Positions 26,214 to 35,305 are shown, counted from the first letter of the stretch. The stretch is DNA of 64,000 nucleotides from RBG-16-64-43 sp964353865 (GCA_964353865.1 CAYGXJ010000035.1:5057-69056); one strand, 5' to 3'. The notes: generated from the letters alone by a model not told the origin. Made by a program: numbers and translations.

Positions 26214-27194
26214 TCAGGGAGTCGGCGACGGGGTCGGAGTCTCGCCGCCTGGGGTGGCCGAGGGCGCGGCGGTCGGCCGCGAGGCCGCACAGTCGCGGTT
26301 GGCCCGGCCGAGCTCATCGCTGTAGTCCGGGTTGGATGGCTGCAGGTTGGCAGCGGCCTGGAACTGCGCCACTGCCTCGCACGGTTTGCCCTCTTGCATG
26401 AACTGTTCGCCGTAACCGAACAGAGCAGCAGGATACTTGATGGGTGTGTCGCGAAAGAAGGGCGCCATCGCATAGACCTGGCCGAAGGTCTCCACCGCCT
26501 TCTCCCAATTCGTTTCGAAGTACACGTTGGCTGCCTGATACAAGTTGAGCAGCAGTTGCGCCCAAGTGGCGCGCTGGCTGGCATGACTATCGAGCGGAGC
26601 ATAGTTCTTGGCCAAGTCGAGGTAGTACAAGCCCTCTTCAAGTTTCCCTTGATCGATCAGGGCCACCCCTTGGTTCCGCAGCGCGGTGAACAACAAGCCG
26701 TCGACACGGAAAGGTTGGAAGTCCGGGGCGTCGACACGCAGCAGGAGCAGGGTTTGGATCATCCCCATCCAGTTCTTATCGCTGAACTGCTGCTGAGCCT
26801 GAGCGAAGAGCTGCTCCGCGTACGGCAAATCGAGGGTGGCCGTCGGCGGCGGCGTGGGGGTGCCGGTCGGGGTGGGTGTGGAGTTGAGCCCGCGCAAAGC
26901 CTCCTCCAGCAGCGCGCTGGCCGCCGGGTAGTTCGGATCCAGGCCTAGGACGAACTCGAGCCGCTGGCGGGCGAACGAATAGCGACCGGCGCTCATGTCC
27001 TCGATGGCCAGATCGAACTGCTCGCGCGCCTGAGCTTCCACCGTGGCGCGCGCCTGGCGCGCGCGAGTCGTCGTGCCGGACAGGAATCCTCCGGCCACCG
27101 CCAGAATGACGGCCGCCAGGAGAATCGCCAGACCGATAAGAACGAGCCGCCGGCGTGAACGAGGGGCAGGTGGGGCAACCGGAAGATCGGACAT
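26214..27194 (-). CDS. membrane-anchored TPR protein with Pro/Thr linker
   Basis: The product is a 326-residue protein. A basic N-terminus is followed by one membrane span (about residues 17-38). The rest should face outward: a helical segment and TPR-like repeats (residues 50-105), a low-complexity linker 'STPTPTGTPTPPPTAT', more TPR-like helices (residues 120-300), and a Pro/Thr tail. No enzymatic motif. Such proteins are frequent in Anaerolineae and are thought to scaffold other proteins at the cell surface. It is divergent from two further TPR genes. A TATAAT lies so close to the ATG that the message may have no leader. Confidence 0.8.
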   Translation of the reverse strand: MSDLPVAPPAPRSRRRLVLIGLAILLAAVILAVAGGFLSGTTTRARQARATVEAQAREQFDLAIEDMSAGRYSFARQRLEFVLGLDPNYPAASALLEEALRGLNSTPTPTGTPTPPPTATLDLPYAEQLFAQAQQQFSDKNWMGMIQTLLLLRVDAPDFQPFRVDGLLFTALRNQGVALIDQGKLEEGLYYLDLAKNYAPLDSHASQRATWAQLLLNLYQAANVYFETNWEKAVETFGQVYAMAPFFRDTPIKYPAALFGYGEQFMQEGKPCEAVAQFQAAANLQPSNPDYSDELGRANRDCAASRPTAAPSATPGGETPTPSPTP

Positions 27195-27201
27195 GGCGCG
27201 G

Positions 27202-27207
27202 ATTATA
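27202..27207 (-). promoter_or_regulatory. -10 element abutting the 27194 start codon
   Basis: A perfect TATAAT on the minus strand ends seven bases before the ATG, which predicts a leaderless mRNA. No good -35 box is present at the expected distance, so this is tentative. Confidence 0.4.
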
Positions 27208-27241
27208 CCGTATCCCTCCTGCGCACCCGCGTGCGGCGCAC

Positions 27242-27270
27242 TTGACGCCCATCCTCCCGCGCATTACCAT
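27242..27270 (+). promoter_or_regulatory. promoter for the TPR gene pair
   Basis: TTGACG (27242-27247) and TACCAT (27265-27270) are 17 bases apart. They point towards the gene at 27287, again with a very short predicted leader. Confidence 0.5.
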
Positions 27271-27286
27271 CCCCGCAGAAGGGCCT

Positions 27287-28504
27287 ATGTATCTCGGCAG
27301 CAGCCGTTGGCGCATGACCAAAAAACCTCCACGCCGCCCGAACCTGTGGCGGATCGGATTCTTGTTGCTGCTCATCGGCGGCGCGATCTATCTCAATCAG
27401 TTCATCGTGCCGCACATTCCACCGCCCTTCATCCCGACCGCGACCGCCACGCGCAGCCCGGCCTCCTTTGCGCAGGAAGCGGAGGCGCTCTTCCGCGAAG
27501 GCAAGCTCGCGGCCACCGAAGATGCCTACCGCCGGGCCATCCGGGTGGATCCCTCGAACGCCGATTTGCACATCGCGCTGGCCCGCACGCAGGTCTTCTC
27601 GCGCAAGTACAACGAGGCGCTCGAGAGCGCGCAGAACGCACTGCTGCTCTCGCCGCAAAACCCGATGGCCTGGGCTGTCTACGGCTGGGTGCTGGATTAC
27701 CTGCCGGGCCGGGTGGATGAGGCCGAGCGCGCGGAACGCCAAGCGCTGGAGCGCGACCCGGGCCTGCCCCTGGCCAATGCCTACCTGGCCGAAATTCTCT
27801 CGGACCAGGGCAAGTGGCAGGATGCCTCCACCGTCGCGCGCCAGGCGCTGGCCGCTTCGCCGGATTTGATGGAAAGCCATCGCGCGATGGGCTACGTCTA
27901 CGAGAGCACAGCCAACTACGACCAGGCGATCGAGGAATATAAAGCGGCGGTGGCCATCCACCCCAACCTGGCCACGCTCTACATCTCGCTCGGCAACAAC
28001 TACCGGGCGCTGGGTGACGTGAACAGCGCGGTCGACAGCTACCTGCGCGCCACGGCCCTCGACCCGGCCAATCCCGAACCTTACTCGAGTATCGCTCGGA
28101 CCTATGCCGGCGATGGGCAGTTTGGCAAGGCGGCCCAGTATGCCGAACAAGCGGTCGGATGGAATATGCTCGACCCGCGGCTTCACGGCCTGCTGGGCGT
28201 GATGTACTATCACAACAACCAGTTCGAGAAGGCGCTGCCCGAACTCAACCTGGCCATCGCCGGCGGCCAGACAGACCAGGGACCGGTGGCGGGCGTGCCC
28301 CTCGATCGGGGCACGGTGGGCGAGTACTACTGGACCTACGGGTTGGCCCTGGCCAAGCTCGACCGTTGCGAAGAAGCCGTGCCGCTCTTCCGCCTGGTGC
28401 TGGCCGGCATTCCGGATGACGAACTGGCGGTGGGCAACGCCACCGAGGGGCTGGTCGTGTGCAAAGAGATCTCACCGACGGCCACGCCCAGGCCCTCTCC
28501 CTGA
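27287..28504 (+). CDS. membrane-anchored TPR protein
   Basis: The product is a 405-residue protein with an N-terminal basic stretch, a membrane span (about residues 23-42, 'IGFLLLLIGGAIYLNQFIV') and at least seven TPR units with the Ala-8/Gly/Ala-20/Pro-32 pattern ('AEALFREGKLAATEDAYRRAIRVDPSNADLHIALA', and onwards). It ends with a short Pro/Thr tail. No catalytic motif, so probably a scaffold. The ATG at 27287 follows a GAAGGG ribosome binding site; an ATG at 27314 is possible. It is followed within seven bases by a related TPR gene, and the two are probably one transcript. Confidence 0.82.
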   Translation: MYLGSSRWRMTKKPPRRPNLWRIGFLLLLIGGAIYLNQFIVPHIPPPFIPTATATRSPASFAQEAEALFREGKLAATEDAYRRAIRVDPSNADLHIALARTQVFSRKYNEALESAQNALLLSPQNPMAWAVYGWVLDYLPGRVDEAERAERQALERDPGLPLANAYLAEILSDQGKWQDASTVARQALAASPDLMESHRAMGYVYESTANYDQAIEEYKAAVAIHPNLATLYISLGNNYRALGDVNSAVDSYLRATALDPANPEPYSSIARTYAGDGQFGKAAQYAEQAVGWNMLDPRLHGLLGVMYYHNNQFEKALPELNLAIAGGQTDQGPVAGVPLDRGTVGEYYWTYGLALAKLDRCEEAVPLFRLVLAGIPDDELAVGNATEGLVVCKEISPTATPRPSP

Positions 28505-28510
28505 GCCATC

Positions 28511-29863
28511 ATGAACCTGCGCGGTAACCGCTTCAGTCCGTTTCCGGAAGGCCCTCGCCTCCGCCTGGGGCGCGTGGCGGTTTACGCCGCGCTCATCGTT
28601 GCGGGCGCGGGGCTCTTCAGCCTGCTGGATAGCGGGCGCATCCAGCCGCTCTACGCGCCGACCCCGACGCCCACGCGCCCGGCCGCCTCCCACCTGGCCG
28701 AAGGCCAGGCCTTCTTCGATGCCGGCCAGTTGGATGAGGCCGTCCTCGCTTACCAGCGTGCGCTCGCCCTCGACCCCGGCAACGCCGAGCTGTGGATCGA
28801 ACTGGCGCGCATTCAGACTTATTCCAGCGATCTGGTGACAACCGACGCCGACCGCTCGGCGCGCCTAGGCGATGCACAGCAGTCCATCGCCACGGCCCTT
28901 GAGCTCGCTCCCGAAAACCCCACCGCCTACGCCATCCAGGCGCTGGTGCTGGATTGGAGCGCCGATCCGGGATTGGTGGGCGTGGAGCGCAGCTCGGCAC
29001 TGCTCAACGAGGCTGCGCAATCTGCCGTCAAGGCGCTGCAACTTGAGCCGAACAACCCTCTGGCACTCGCCTTCATGGCGGAGGTCTTGGCCGATCAACT
29101 CAACTGGTCGCAGGCTCTCGACGTCGGCGAACAGGCCGTGGGCCTGGCGCCACAGGTCATGGATGTGCACCGCGCCTACGCCAAAGTGCTCGAAAGCAGC
29201 GGCGACTACACCGGCGCCATCGACTCCTACAAGCGGGCCATCGCTCTCAACCCGAACTTGCCGTTCCTGTATCTGAGCATGGGAGCCAACTACCGTTACC
29301 GGCGCAAACCGCCCGACGACCCCAACGCCGCACAGCGCGACATTGACCTGGCGCTGGAGGCCTACTCCATGGCCGCGCGGCTCAACCCGAAGAACCCGCT
29401 GCCGTATCTCTCGATCGCCAGCACCTACGCCAATCAGGGCGAGTTCTTCATCGCCGAGCGCAACGCGCAGAAGGCGCTGACCCTCGACCCGACCAATGCC
29501 GACATCTACGGGCGCCTGGGCGTGCTCTACTATCGCGCGCGCAACTACGAGGGCAGCCTGCCGGTGCTGCGCTGCGCCGTGCGCGGTTGCCCCTCCGCGG
29601 AGAACGAGGAAGGCCACCGCCTGGCCGGGGACGACCTGGTGCTGGACGTGACCGCGTTGCCTCTTTCGGCCAGCACGCTCAACTACTACTACACCTACGG
29701 CTCGGCGCTGGCCTACTTCGGTAGTTGCGCCGAGGCCCAAGAGGTTTTCGCCGAGCTGCGCGCCTCGCCCTGGATCGACAGCGACGTGGAAGGCATTATC
29801 CAGGTCGGGGAGCGGATCTGCACGGGCGCCGCATCTGCGTCCTCGGCCACACCCACCCCGTAG
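28511..29863 (+). CDS. membrane-anchored TPR protein, paralogue of the gene before it
   Basis: The product is a 450-residue protein with a membrane span near residues 20-40, a linker containing 'APTPTPTRPAASH', and a run of TPR units ('GQAFFDAGQLDEAVLAYQRALALDPGNAELWIELARIQTY' ...). Its plan is the same as the upstream gene, including the final motif 'YYYTYGSALAYFGSCAEAQEVF' versus 'YYWTYGLALAKLDRCEEAVPLF' there, so they arose by tandem duplication. It is convergent with rnj. A hairpin at 29873-29894 lies just past its stop codon. Confidence 0.82.
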   Translation: MNLRGNRFSPFPEGPRLRLGRVAVYAALIVAGAGLFSLLDSGRIQPLYAPTPTPTRPAASHLAEGQAFFDAGQLDEAVLAYQRALALDPGNAELWIELARIQTYSSDLVTTDADRSARLGDAQQSIATALELAPENPTAYAIQALVLDWSADPGLVGVERSSALLNEAAQSAVKALQLEPNNPLALAFMAEVLADQLNWSQALDVGEQAVGLAPQVMDVHRAYAKVLESSGDYTGAIDSYKRAIALNPNLPFLYLSMGANYRYRRKPPDDPNAAQRDIDLALEAYSMAARLNPKNPLPYLSIASTYANQGEFFIAERNAQKALTLDPTNADIYGRLGVLYYRARNYEGSLPVLRCAVRGCPSAENEEGHRLAGDDLVLDVTALPLSASTLNYYYTYGSALAYFGSCAEAQEVFAELRASPWIDSDVEGIIQVGERICTGAASASSATPTP

Positions 29864-29872
29864 AATCGCAGC

Positions 29873-29894
29873 GCGCGGCAGAGGGGTGCCGCGC
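29873..29894. terminator. hairpin between convergent TPR and rnj genes
   Basis: A perfect eight-base-pair stem GCGCGGCA/TGCCGCGC with a six-base loop lies between the two convergent stop codons. It has no T tract on either side, so a role as shared terminator is only possible. Confidence 0.4.
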
Positions 29895-29928
29895 ACATCG
29901 CGCCATTCGTCTCAGCCTGGGATCGGGA

Positions 29929-31569
29929 TCAGACGGCGGTCACCGACACGAAGACCATCGGCCGCCGCTTGATTTCGGAGTAGAAATACTCCGACAACGC
30001 ATTCTCAACGCGCGCCTGCAGTTCACCCGCTCCGCCCCGTGCCACCGCCTCGCGAATTGTCTGCTCGGCACCCGCCAGGAGTTCGCCTGATTCGCGCACG
30101 TAGACAAAACCCTTGGAGATGATTTCCGGTTTCTCGGTCAGCGCTCCATTCGAGGAGCGCACGCGGAGCTGCACCGAGACAAATCCATCTCGCGCCAGGA
30201 GTTCGCGCTCGCGCATCACGCTGGGGCCGATGTCGCCGACTCCGGTGCCATCCACGAAGACGTAGTTGCCCGGCACCCGATCGGCGAGGGTCATGCGCCC
30301 GTCGGCAAACTCGATTTGCGTTCCGTTCTCGACCACCGCCACGTTTTCCGCCGGGATCCCCAACTCGCGGGCAATCGCGCCGTGCTGTTTGAGATGGCGC
30401 AGTTCGCCGTGGATGGGGATGACGTGCTTGGGACGCACGAGGTGAATGAGCAGTTTCATCTCTTCGGCGGAGGCATGCCCCGAAACGTGCACCGGTGCAA
30501 TCGGGTCGTAGATCACGTGCGCCCCGCGCTGGAAGAGCCGATTGATCGTGCGGTGTACCAACTCCTCGTTGCCCGGTATGGGGTGCGAGGAGAAGATGAC
30601 CGTGTCGTCCTGCTCAAGTTCGAATTGGCGATTCCGACCGGCGGCCAGGCGGCCGAGGATCGACGACGGCTCGCCCTGGGTGCCGGTGGTCATCAACACC
30701 ACCTTGGAGGAGGGCATGCGCAGCGCCTCCTCGATAGAGACCATCAAGCCGTCCGGAATGTCCAGGTAGCCCAGCTTCTGCGCCATACGTGCGTTTTCGA
30801 CCATGCTCGTGCCCACCAGCGCCATTTTGCGGTTGTGGCGGTAGGCGACATTGGCCGCCTGCTGGATGCGCGAGATGAGCGAGGCGAAGGTGCCGATGAG
30901 AATGCGCCCTGGCGCGGCGCGAAAGACCTCCTCGAACGCTCCATCGACCACGCGTTCGGAGGGTGTCCAGCCCGCCTGGTCGGCGTTGGTGCTGTCGGAG
31001 AGCAACGCCAGCACACCCCGCCCCGAGAACTCGGCCAGCTTGGCGTAGTCGGTGGGCCAGCCGTCGACCGGCGTGTGGTCGAATTTGAAATCACCCGAGT
31101 GGACAATGAGCCCGGCCGGCGTGGTGATGCCCAGGCCCACGCCATCCGGAATGCTGTGGCACACATGAAAGAACTCGATGCGGAACGGCCCGAGCGAGAT
31201 CTCGCTGCCAGCCTTGACCGTTTGCAGGTGAGACCGGCCGGCCAGCCCGGCACGCCCGAGTTTGACCTCGAGCAGGCCGCGGGTGAGGGGCGTGGCGAAG
31301 ATCGGGGCATCGAACGCCTCCGCCACGTGGCGGATGGCGCCGGTGTGATCCTCATGGCCATGGGTGACGATGATGCCGCGTACATGGTCCTTGCGGTCGA
31401 GCACGGAGCGGTAGTCGGGGATGATGTAGTCGATCCCCAACATGTCGTTTTCGGGGAACATCAACCCCGCATCCACGATCAGCGCATCGCTGGGCGTTTC
31501 GACCAGCATCATGTTCTTGCCGATTTCCCCCAGCCCGCCGAGCGGGATGATTCGGAGTTCAGCGTTCAT
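29929..31569 (-). CDS. rnj: ribonuclease J
   Basis: The product is a 546-residue beta-CASP metallo-beta-lactamase ribonuclease with 5'-3' exo- and endo-activity, acting in mRNA decay and rRNA maturation. The zinc motif is 'VTHGHEDHTGAI' (H70, H72, D74, H75), followed by 'HSGDFKFDHTPVDG' and 'LLSDSTNADQAG'. The beta-CASP region has 'LVGTSMVENARMAQKLGYLD', and 'THVVHVSGHASAEEMKLLIHLVRPKHVIPIHGE' closes the active site. The C-terminal domain is complete. ATG with an AAGGA ribosome binding site. With rny and rnz in the same window, it completes a Gram-positive-type RNA-processing set. Confidence 0.95.
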   Translation of the reverse strand: MNAELRIIPLGGLGEIGKNMMLVETPSDALIVDAGLMFPENDMLGIDYIIPDYRSVLDRKDHVRGIIVTHGHEDHTGAIRHVAEAFDAPIFATPLTRGLLEVKLGRAGLAGRSHLQTVKAGSEISLGPFRIEFFHVCHSIPDGVGLGITTPAGLIVHSGDFKFDHTPVDGWPTDYAKLAEFSGRGVLALLSDSTNADQAGWTPSERVVDGAFEEVFRAAPGRILIGTFASLISRIQQAANVAYRHNRKMALVGTSMVENARMAQKLGYLDIPDGLMVSIEEALRMPSSKVVLMTTGTQGEPSSILGRLAAGRNRQFELEQDDTVIFSSHPIPGNEELVHRTINRLFQRGAHVIYDPIAPVHVSGHASAEEMKLLIHLVRPKHVIPIHGELRHLKQHGAIARELGIPAENVAVVENGTQIEFADGRMTLADRVPGNYVFVDGTGVGDIGPSVMRERELLARDGFVSVQLRVRSSNGALTEKPEIISKGFVYVRESGELLAGAEQTIREAVARGGAGELQARVENALSEYFYSEIKRRPMVFVSVTAV

Positions 31570-31626
31570 ACGAATTCCTTGTTTCCTTTCACGATGGGCG
31601 GCGCCTCGTGGGCGGCCCGCATCCTT

Positions 31627-31652
31627 AACAGAAAATCCCCACCGAGGTGGGG
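31627..31652 (-). terminator. intrinsic terminator after the cold-shock gene
   Basis: CCCCAC-CGAG-GTGGGG (31637-31652) forms a short strong stem, followed on the minus strand by ATTTTCTGTTAAGG. It lies about 65 bases past the cold-shock stop codon and before rnj, so the two genes are probably transcribed apart. Confidence 0.7.
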
Positions 31653-31717
31653 CGCCTTAGGGCCGCGCACTGCACTTCCCCCTGCGGCGAACGAGTTGTG
31701 GTTGATATCACGCGGAT

Positions 31718-31930
31718 TCAATTCAGACGGACAACCTGAGTAGCCTGCAAACCGCGGACGGTCTCTTCCAGGGCGAATTCGACGCGGTCACCTTCGTGCA
31801 GGTTTTGGATCCCGCCACCCATGATGGACGAGTAATGAACGAAGATTTCTTGTCCGTTCTCGCTGCGAATGTAACCGTAACCGCGCGAACCATCAAACCA
31901 TCGAACAGTACCAGCAGCACGTGGGGGCAC
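31718..31930 (-). CDS. cold-shock-domain protein
   Basis: The product is a 70-residue single cold-shock domain that binds single-stranded RNA or DNA. The nucleic-acid motifs are variant: RNP1 is 'RGYGYI' where most have KGFGFI, and RNP2 is 'EIFVHYSSI'. The GTG at 31930 is set as the start by GGAGG six bases upstream and by the family length; an in-frame ATG at 31969 would add 13 basic residues and overlaps the predicted promoter. It has its own promoter and terminator. Confidence 0.88.
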   Translation of the reverse strand: MPPRAAGTVRWFDGSRGYGYIRSENGQEIFVHYSSIMGGGIQNLHEGDRVEFALEETVRGLQATQVVRLN

Positions 31931-31959
31931 GAAGGTCCTCCGAGCACGAGATCGGGCTG

Positions 31960-31988
31960 ATTTTAGCACCTAAGACGATGCCGGTCAA
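31960..31988 (-). promoter_or_regulatory. cold-shock gene promoter
   Basis: TTGACC (31983-31988) and TAAAAT (31960-31965) are exactly 17 bases apart on the minus strand. The predicted start of transcription gives a leader of about 23 bases. The -35 box sits just outside the stop codon of the upstream TPR gene. Confidence 0.75.
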
Positions 31989-31991
31989 CGC

Positions 31992-33377
31992 TCAGGGCAA
32001 GCGGGCCAGTGCAGCCTGTGCTTCGTCGCCGAGCGGTTGGCTCTGGGCCAAGTGCAGCGCCGCTTCGTAGTAAGCTCGCGCCGCCGCTCGATCGCCGCGC
32101 GACTCGGCCAGGATGCCGAGATGCAGGTAACTGGCCGCGTACGCCGGTTCGACCGAAAGCGCCCGCCAGAACATGCGCTCCGCCAGCGGCAAGTCCCCTT
32201 CGAGATACCACGCCAGGCCCAACAGGTCCAGCGCGCGCGGGTCGGAGGGCGCGCGTGCCAGCGCTTCTCGCGCAGAAGCGATGCCGTCGCGGTTCACACG
32301 AATTTGGTTGCCGATGTAGAAGGCCGCCCGCGCCAGCCAGGCCTCTTGCGAATCCGGCGCAACCTGCACCGCTTGAGCGTACCAGGTCTCTGCCGCTGTA
32401 AGTTCGCCCGCGGAAAACTCCAGGCGGCCGCGCTCGACCGCAATGGCCCAACTGTGCGAGTCGAGCACCCACGCCCGATCGAGTTGGAGGCGCGCGTTCG
32501 CCACATCTCCTTGGCGCGAGAGAAACGATCCATACAGCAAGTGAGCCTGCGGTGAGTCCGGGGAGAGGACAACCGCCTGGGCATAGTCCGCCGCCGACGG
32601 CTGGCCAGCCTGCTCGCGAGCCAAGCCCAGGTATGCCAACGCCTCGCCATAACCTGGATTGCGGTCGAGCGCGGCCTGCAAAGCAGGCTGTGCAAGGCGC
32701 GGCTCGCCGAGGCGCAGCAGGAACTCGCCGACGCGCGCCAGGGCATATGCCTCGCCGCCTTGCTCGAGGGCCGTCGAGATGATTCCGGCCAGGTCTTGGG
32801 CTTGCGACCACGACTCGCCCTGCTGCGAGGCCAGTGTGTTCAGCTCTTCCGCGGCCGAGGCCGGATCGCGTGTGGCCTGGAGGAGCGCAAGCCGGTAGCG
32901 CGCTCTGGAATCCTGTGGATGAATTGCGATCCAGCGGGTGAGTGCATCGGCAAGCTCCGCCCACTGCTGACGGGACTCGTATACCGGCAGCAGGCGAAGC
33001 AGAATCGACTCCGGCTCTGCGCCCAGATCGGCGGCCGATCGCCAGCGGACCATAGCTTGTTCAAGGTCGCCGTTCTGGGCATACGCGTCGCCAAGGTCGA
33101 GGTCGAGTTGAGCGACGCCCCCCAGTCGCAGCCGCGCGTGCTCGAAAAAGCACAGCGCCGCGGAGCTGCGGCCAGCTTGCAGAAACGATCGGCCGGCTTG
33201 CCACGCGAGAAGACCATTTTCGGGGAACCATGCGGCGGGCTGCGCCTGGATGGGCAGCGGGTCTGCAACGCACTGCGCGGCCCACGCGGAGCGTACCGGA
33301 ATCGGCCCCGCTTGGAAGAGACCCAGCGCGATCAGCGCCGCGACAATCGGTCGTATCGCAGACCTAGCCATGGACAT
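31992..33377 (-). CDS. exported TPR protein
   Basis: The product is about 461 residues. An N-terminal hydrophobic segment ('AIRPIVAALIALGLFQAGPIPVRSAWA') looks like a signal peptide with a possible AWA cleavage site, so the protein is likely secreted. About ten TPR-like units follow ('AGRSFLQAGRSSAALCFFEHARLRLG', 'AYLGLAREQAGQPSAADYAQAVVLSPDSPQAHLLYG', and others) with no catalytic motif. It is the gene next to the polysaccharide cluster on the same strand, 40 bases downstream of the dehydratase gene, so it may help organise glycan synthesis or export. Start codon uncertain between ATGs at 33377 and 33371. Confidence 0.75.
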   Translation of the reverse strand: MSMARSAIRPIVAALIALGLFQAGPIPVRSAWAAQCVADPLPIQAQPAAWFPENGLLAWQAGRSFLQAGRSSAALCFFEHARLRLGGVAQLDLDLGDAYAQNGDLEQAMVRWRSAADLGAEPESILLRLLPVYESRQQWAELADALTRWIAIHPQDSRARYRLALLQATRDPASAAEELNTLASQQGESWSQAQDLAGIISTALEQGGEAYALARVGEFLLRLGEPRLAQPALQAALDRNPGYGEALAYLGLAREQAGQPSAADYAQAVVLSPDSPQAHLLYGSFLSRQGDVANARLQLDRAWVLDSHSWAIAVERGRLEFSAGELTAAETWYAQAVQVAPDSQEAWLARAAFYIGNQIRVNRDGIASAREALARAPSDPRALDLLGLAWYLEGDLPLAERMFWRALSVEPAYAASYLHLGILAESRGDRAAARAYYEAALHLAQSQPLGDEAQAALARLP

Positions 33378-33418
33378 GGGAGGGAGAGTCCGCCGCAACT
33401 AGCAGGGACAAGACGAGG

Positions 33419-35305
33419 TCAGACCGCGTTCCAATCCGGCGGAGGCAGTTGTCCGAGCGAGCCATCCGCCAGGAGGTTGAGCCGCTCGAGCATGGCTCCG
33501 CTCTCGCCGCGCTGAAGCATCTCGGCCAATTCCTTGAGCTGGCCCTGCAGGTCGATCTCACTCAGCAGGTGGTTCTCTTCAAGGCGCAGGATGTCCGGGT
33601 GCTCGGTTGGGCGCAGAGCGGTTGTGTCTTCCCACAACTGCTCGCCCAGCTTCTCGCCGGGGCGAATTCCGGTAAAGACAATCTGCACATCGCGGCCCGG
33701 CTCGAGGCCCGAAAGGCGAATGAGATCTTCGGCCAGGCTGACGATGCGCACCGGCTCGCCCATCTTGAGGATGAAGGTCTCGCCCGAGGCGCCCAGGCTG
33801 GCCGCCTGCAGCACAAGGTGGACGGCCTCGGGGATGGTCATGAAGTAGCGCTTCATGTCCGGGTGAGTGATGGTCACTGGCCCGCCGCGGGCAATCTGTC
33901 GTTTGAAGAGCGGGATGACCGAACCGCGCGAGCCGAGCACGTTGCCGAAGCGCACCGAAACAAATACGCGCCCGCTGCGCAGAGCGGCCTCGCGCACCAC
34001 GAGTTCCGCCAGGCGCTTGGTGGCGCCCATGACGCTTGTCGGGTGGATGGCCTTGTCACTCGAGATGAGCACCAAGCGCTCGACCTCCGCAGCCAGCGCG
34101 GCTTCCACAATGTTGCGCGTGCCGAAGACGTTGTTGGTGACGGCGTCTTCGAGGTTGGCCTCCATGAGGGGCACGTGCTTGTGCGCCGCCGCGTGGAACA
34201 CGACGTTCGGACGATGGCTGCGAAAGACCTGGCTGAGGCGCGTCAGATCGCGGATATCGGCGACGACCGGATGCAGTGGCAGGCTCGGGAAGACCTCGCC
34301 GAGTTCGATCAATGCCTCGAAGATGCTGTTCTCGCCATGCCCCAGCAGAATGAGTTCGGCCGGCCCCCAGCGGGCGATTTGGCGGCACAACTCGAGGCCG
34401 ATGGAGCCGCCCGCACCCGTGACCAGCACGCGCCGGCCGCTCAGGGCGCGGCCCACAGCCTGGTCGGCGGTGCGCGCCGGCTGGCGGCGCAAGAGGTCGC
34501 CCACTTCCACATCGCGCAAGCGCGAGACGCTCACCCGCCCGCCGATCAGCTCGAACAACCCGGGCATCGTGCGGAAGGGGATGTGCGCCGCACGGCAGGT
34601 ATCGGCGACGCGGCGGAAAACCTCGCCCGAGGCCGAGGGCATGGCGATGACCACTTCATCCGCGTTCTGCTCGCTGGCCACCAGCCCCAGATGCGAGAGC
34701 GTTCCGCGCACGGGTATGCCGTGGATGCGCTGGTGCAATTTCTCGGTCGCGTCATCCAGAAAGCCGACCGGCTGCATGCGCAGCTGCGGGTTCTTCTGCA
34801 TCTCCCTCGCGACGAGCGCCCCGGCATCGCCGGCGCCGGCAATCAGAATACGCCGCGAGCCATGGGCTCCCGGCAGGATGCGGCGCGCGCGCCTCACTTC
34901 GGAGATCACGCGCACCGAGAGCCGGATGCCGCCTACCAGGAACAGCGTCACCAGCCAATCGATGAAGGGGATCGAGCGCGGGACAAGGTTCCAGCGCAAG
35001 ATGATGTTGACAAAAACCCACACCGCCAGAATGAGCGAGCTCAACCCGACCGCGTTAAAGATCAGCACCAACTCCTGCACGCTGGCGTAGGCCCAGTAGC
35101 GTCGGTACAATCCCATGGCCCAAAAGACGACCGGCTTGACGACCACAGCCTGCACGGCCAGCCACACGGCCAGAGGCAAGTACGAGACGAACAAATCGCC
35201 GACGTCCAGCCGCAGGGCGAACGAGACGAAGACCGAGACCAGAATGGCCAGCAGATCGGCCACAAGCAGGTATCGGTTGCGAATCGTCGGGGCAGAACCT
35301 TTCAT
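33419..35305 (-). CDS. FlaA1/CapD-type membrane nucleotide-sugar dehydratase
   Basis: The product is a 628-residue protein. Four membrane spans lie in residues 10-125, followed by a CoA-binding-like domain (residues 140-270) and a C-terminal extended SDR domain with 'VLVTGAGGSIGLELCRQI' near residue 295. The catalytic region reads 'SSDKAIHPTSVMGATKRLAE' near 418: Asp and Lys are present and Met replaces the usual Tyr, as in WbpM-type UDP-GlcNAc C4,C6-dehydratases. It would make a 4-keto-6-deoxy sugar nucleotide at the inner membrane. It is the last recognisable biosynthetic gene of the cluster. It overlaps the epimerase gene by four bases. Confidence 0.9.
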   Translation of the reverse strand: MKGSAPTIRNRYLLVADLLAILVSVFVSFALRLDVGDLFVSYLPLAVWLAVQAVVVKPVVFWAMGLYRRYWAYASVQELVLIFNAVGLSSLILAVWVFVNIILRWNLVPRSIPFIDWLVTLFLVGGIRLSVRVISEVRRARRILPGAHGSRRILIAGAGDAGALVAREMQKNPQLRMQPVGFLDDATEKLHQRIHGIPVRGTLSHLGLVASEQNADEVVIAMPSASGEVFRRVADTCRAAHIPFRTMPGLFELIGGRVSVSRLRDVEVGDLLRRQPARTADQAVGRALSGRRVLVTGAGGSIGLELCRQIARWGPAELILLGHGENSIFEALIELGEVFPSLPLHPVVADIRDLTRLSQVFRSHRPNVVFHAAAHKHVPLMEANLEDAVTNNVFGTRNIVEAALAAEVERLVLISSDKAIHPTSVMGATKRLAELVVREAALRSGRVFVSVRFGNVLGSRGSVIPLFKRQIARGGPVTITHPDMKRYFMTIPEAVHLVLQAASLGASGETFILKMGEPVRIVSLAEDLIRLSGLEPGRDVQIVFTGIRPGEKLGEQLWEDTTALRPTEHPDILRLEENHLLSEIDLQGQLKELAEMLQRGESGAMLERLNLLADGSLGQLPPPDWNAV

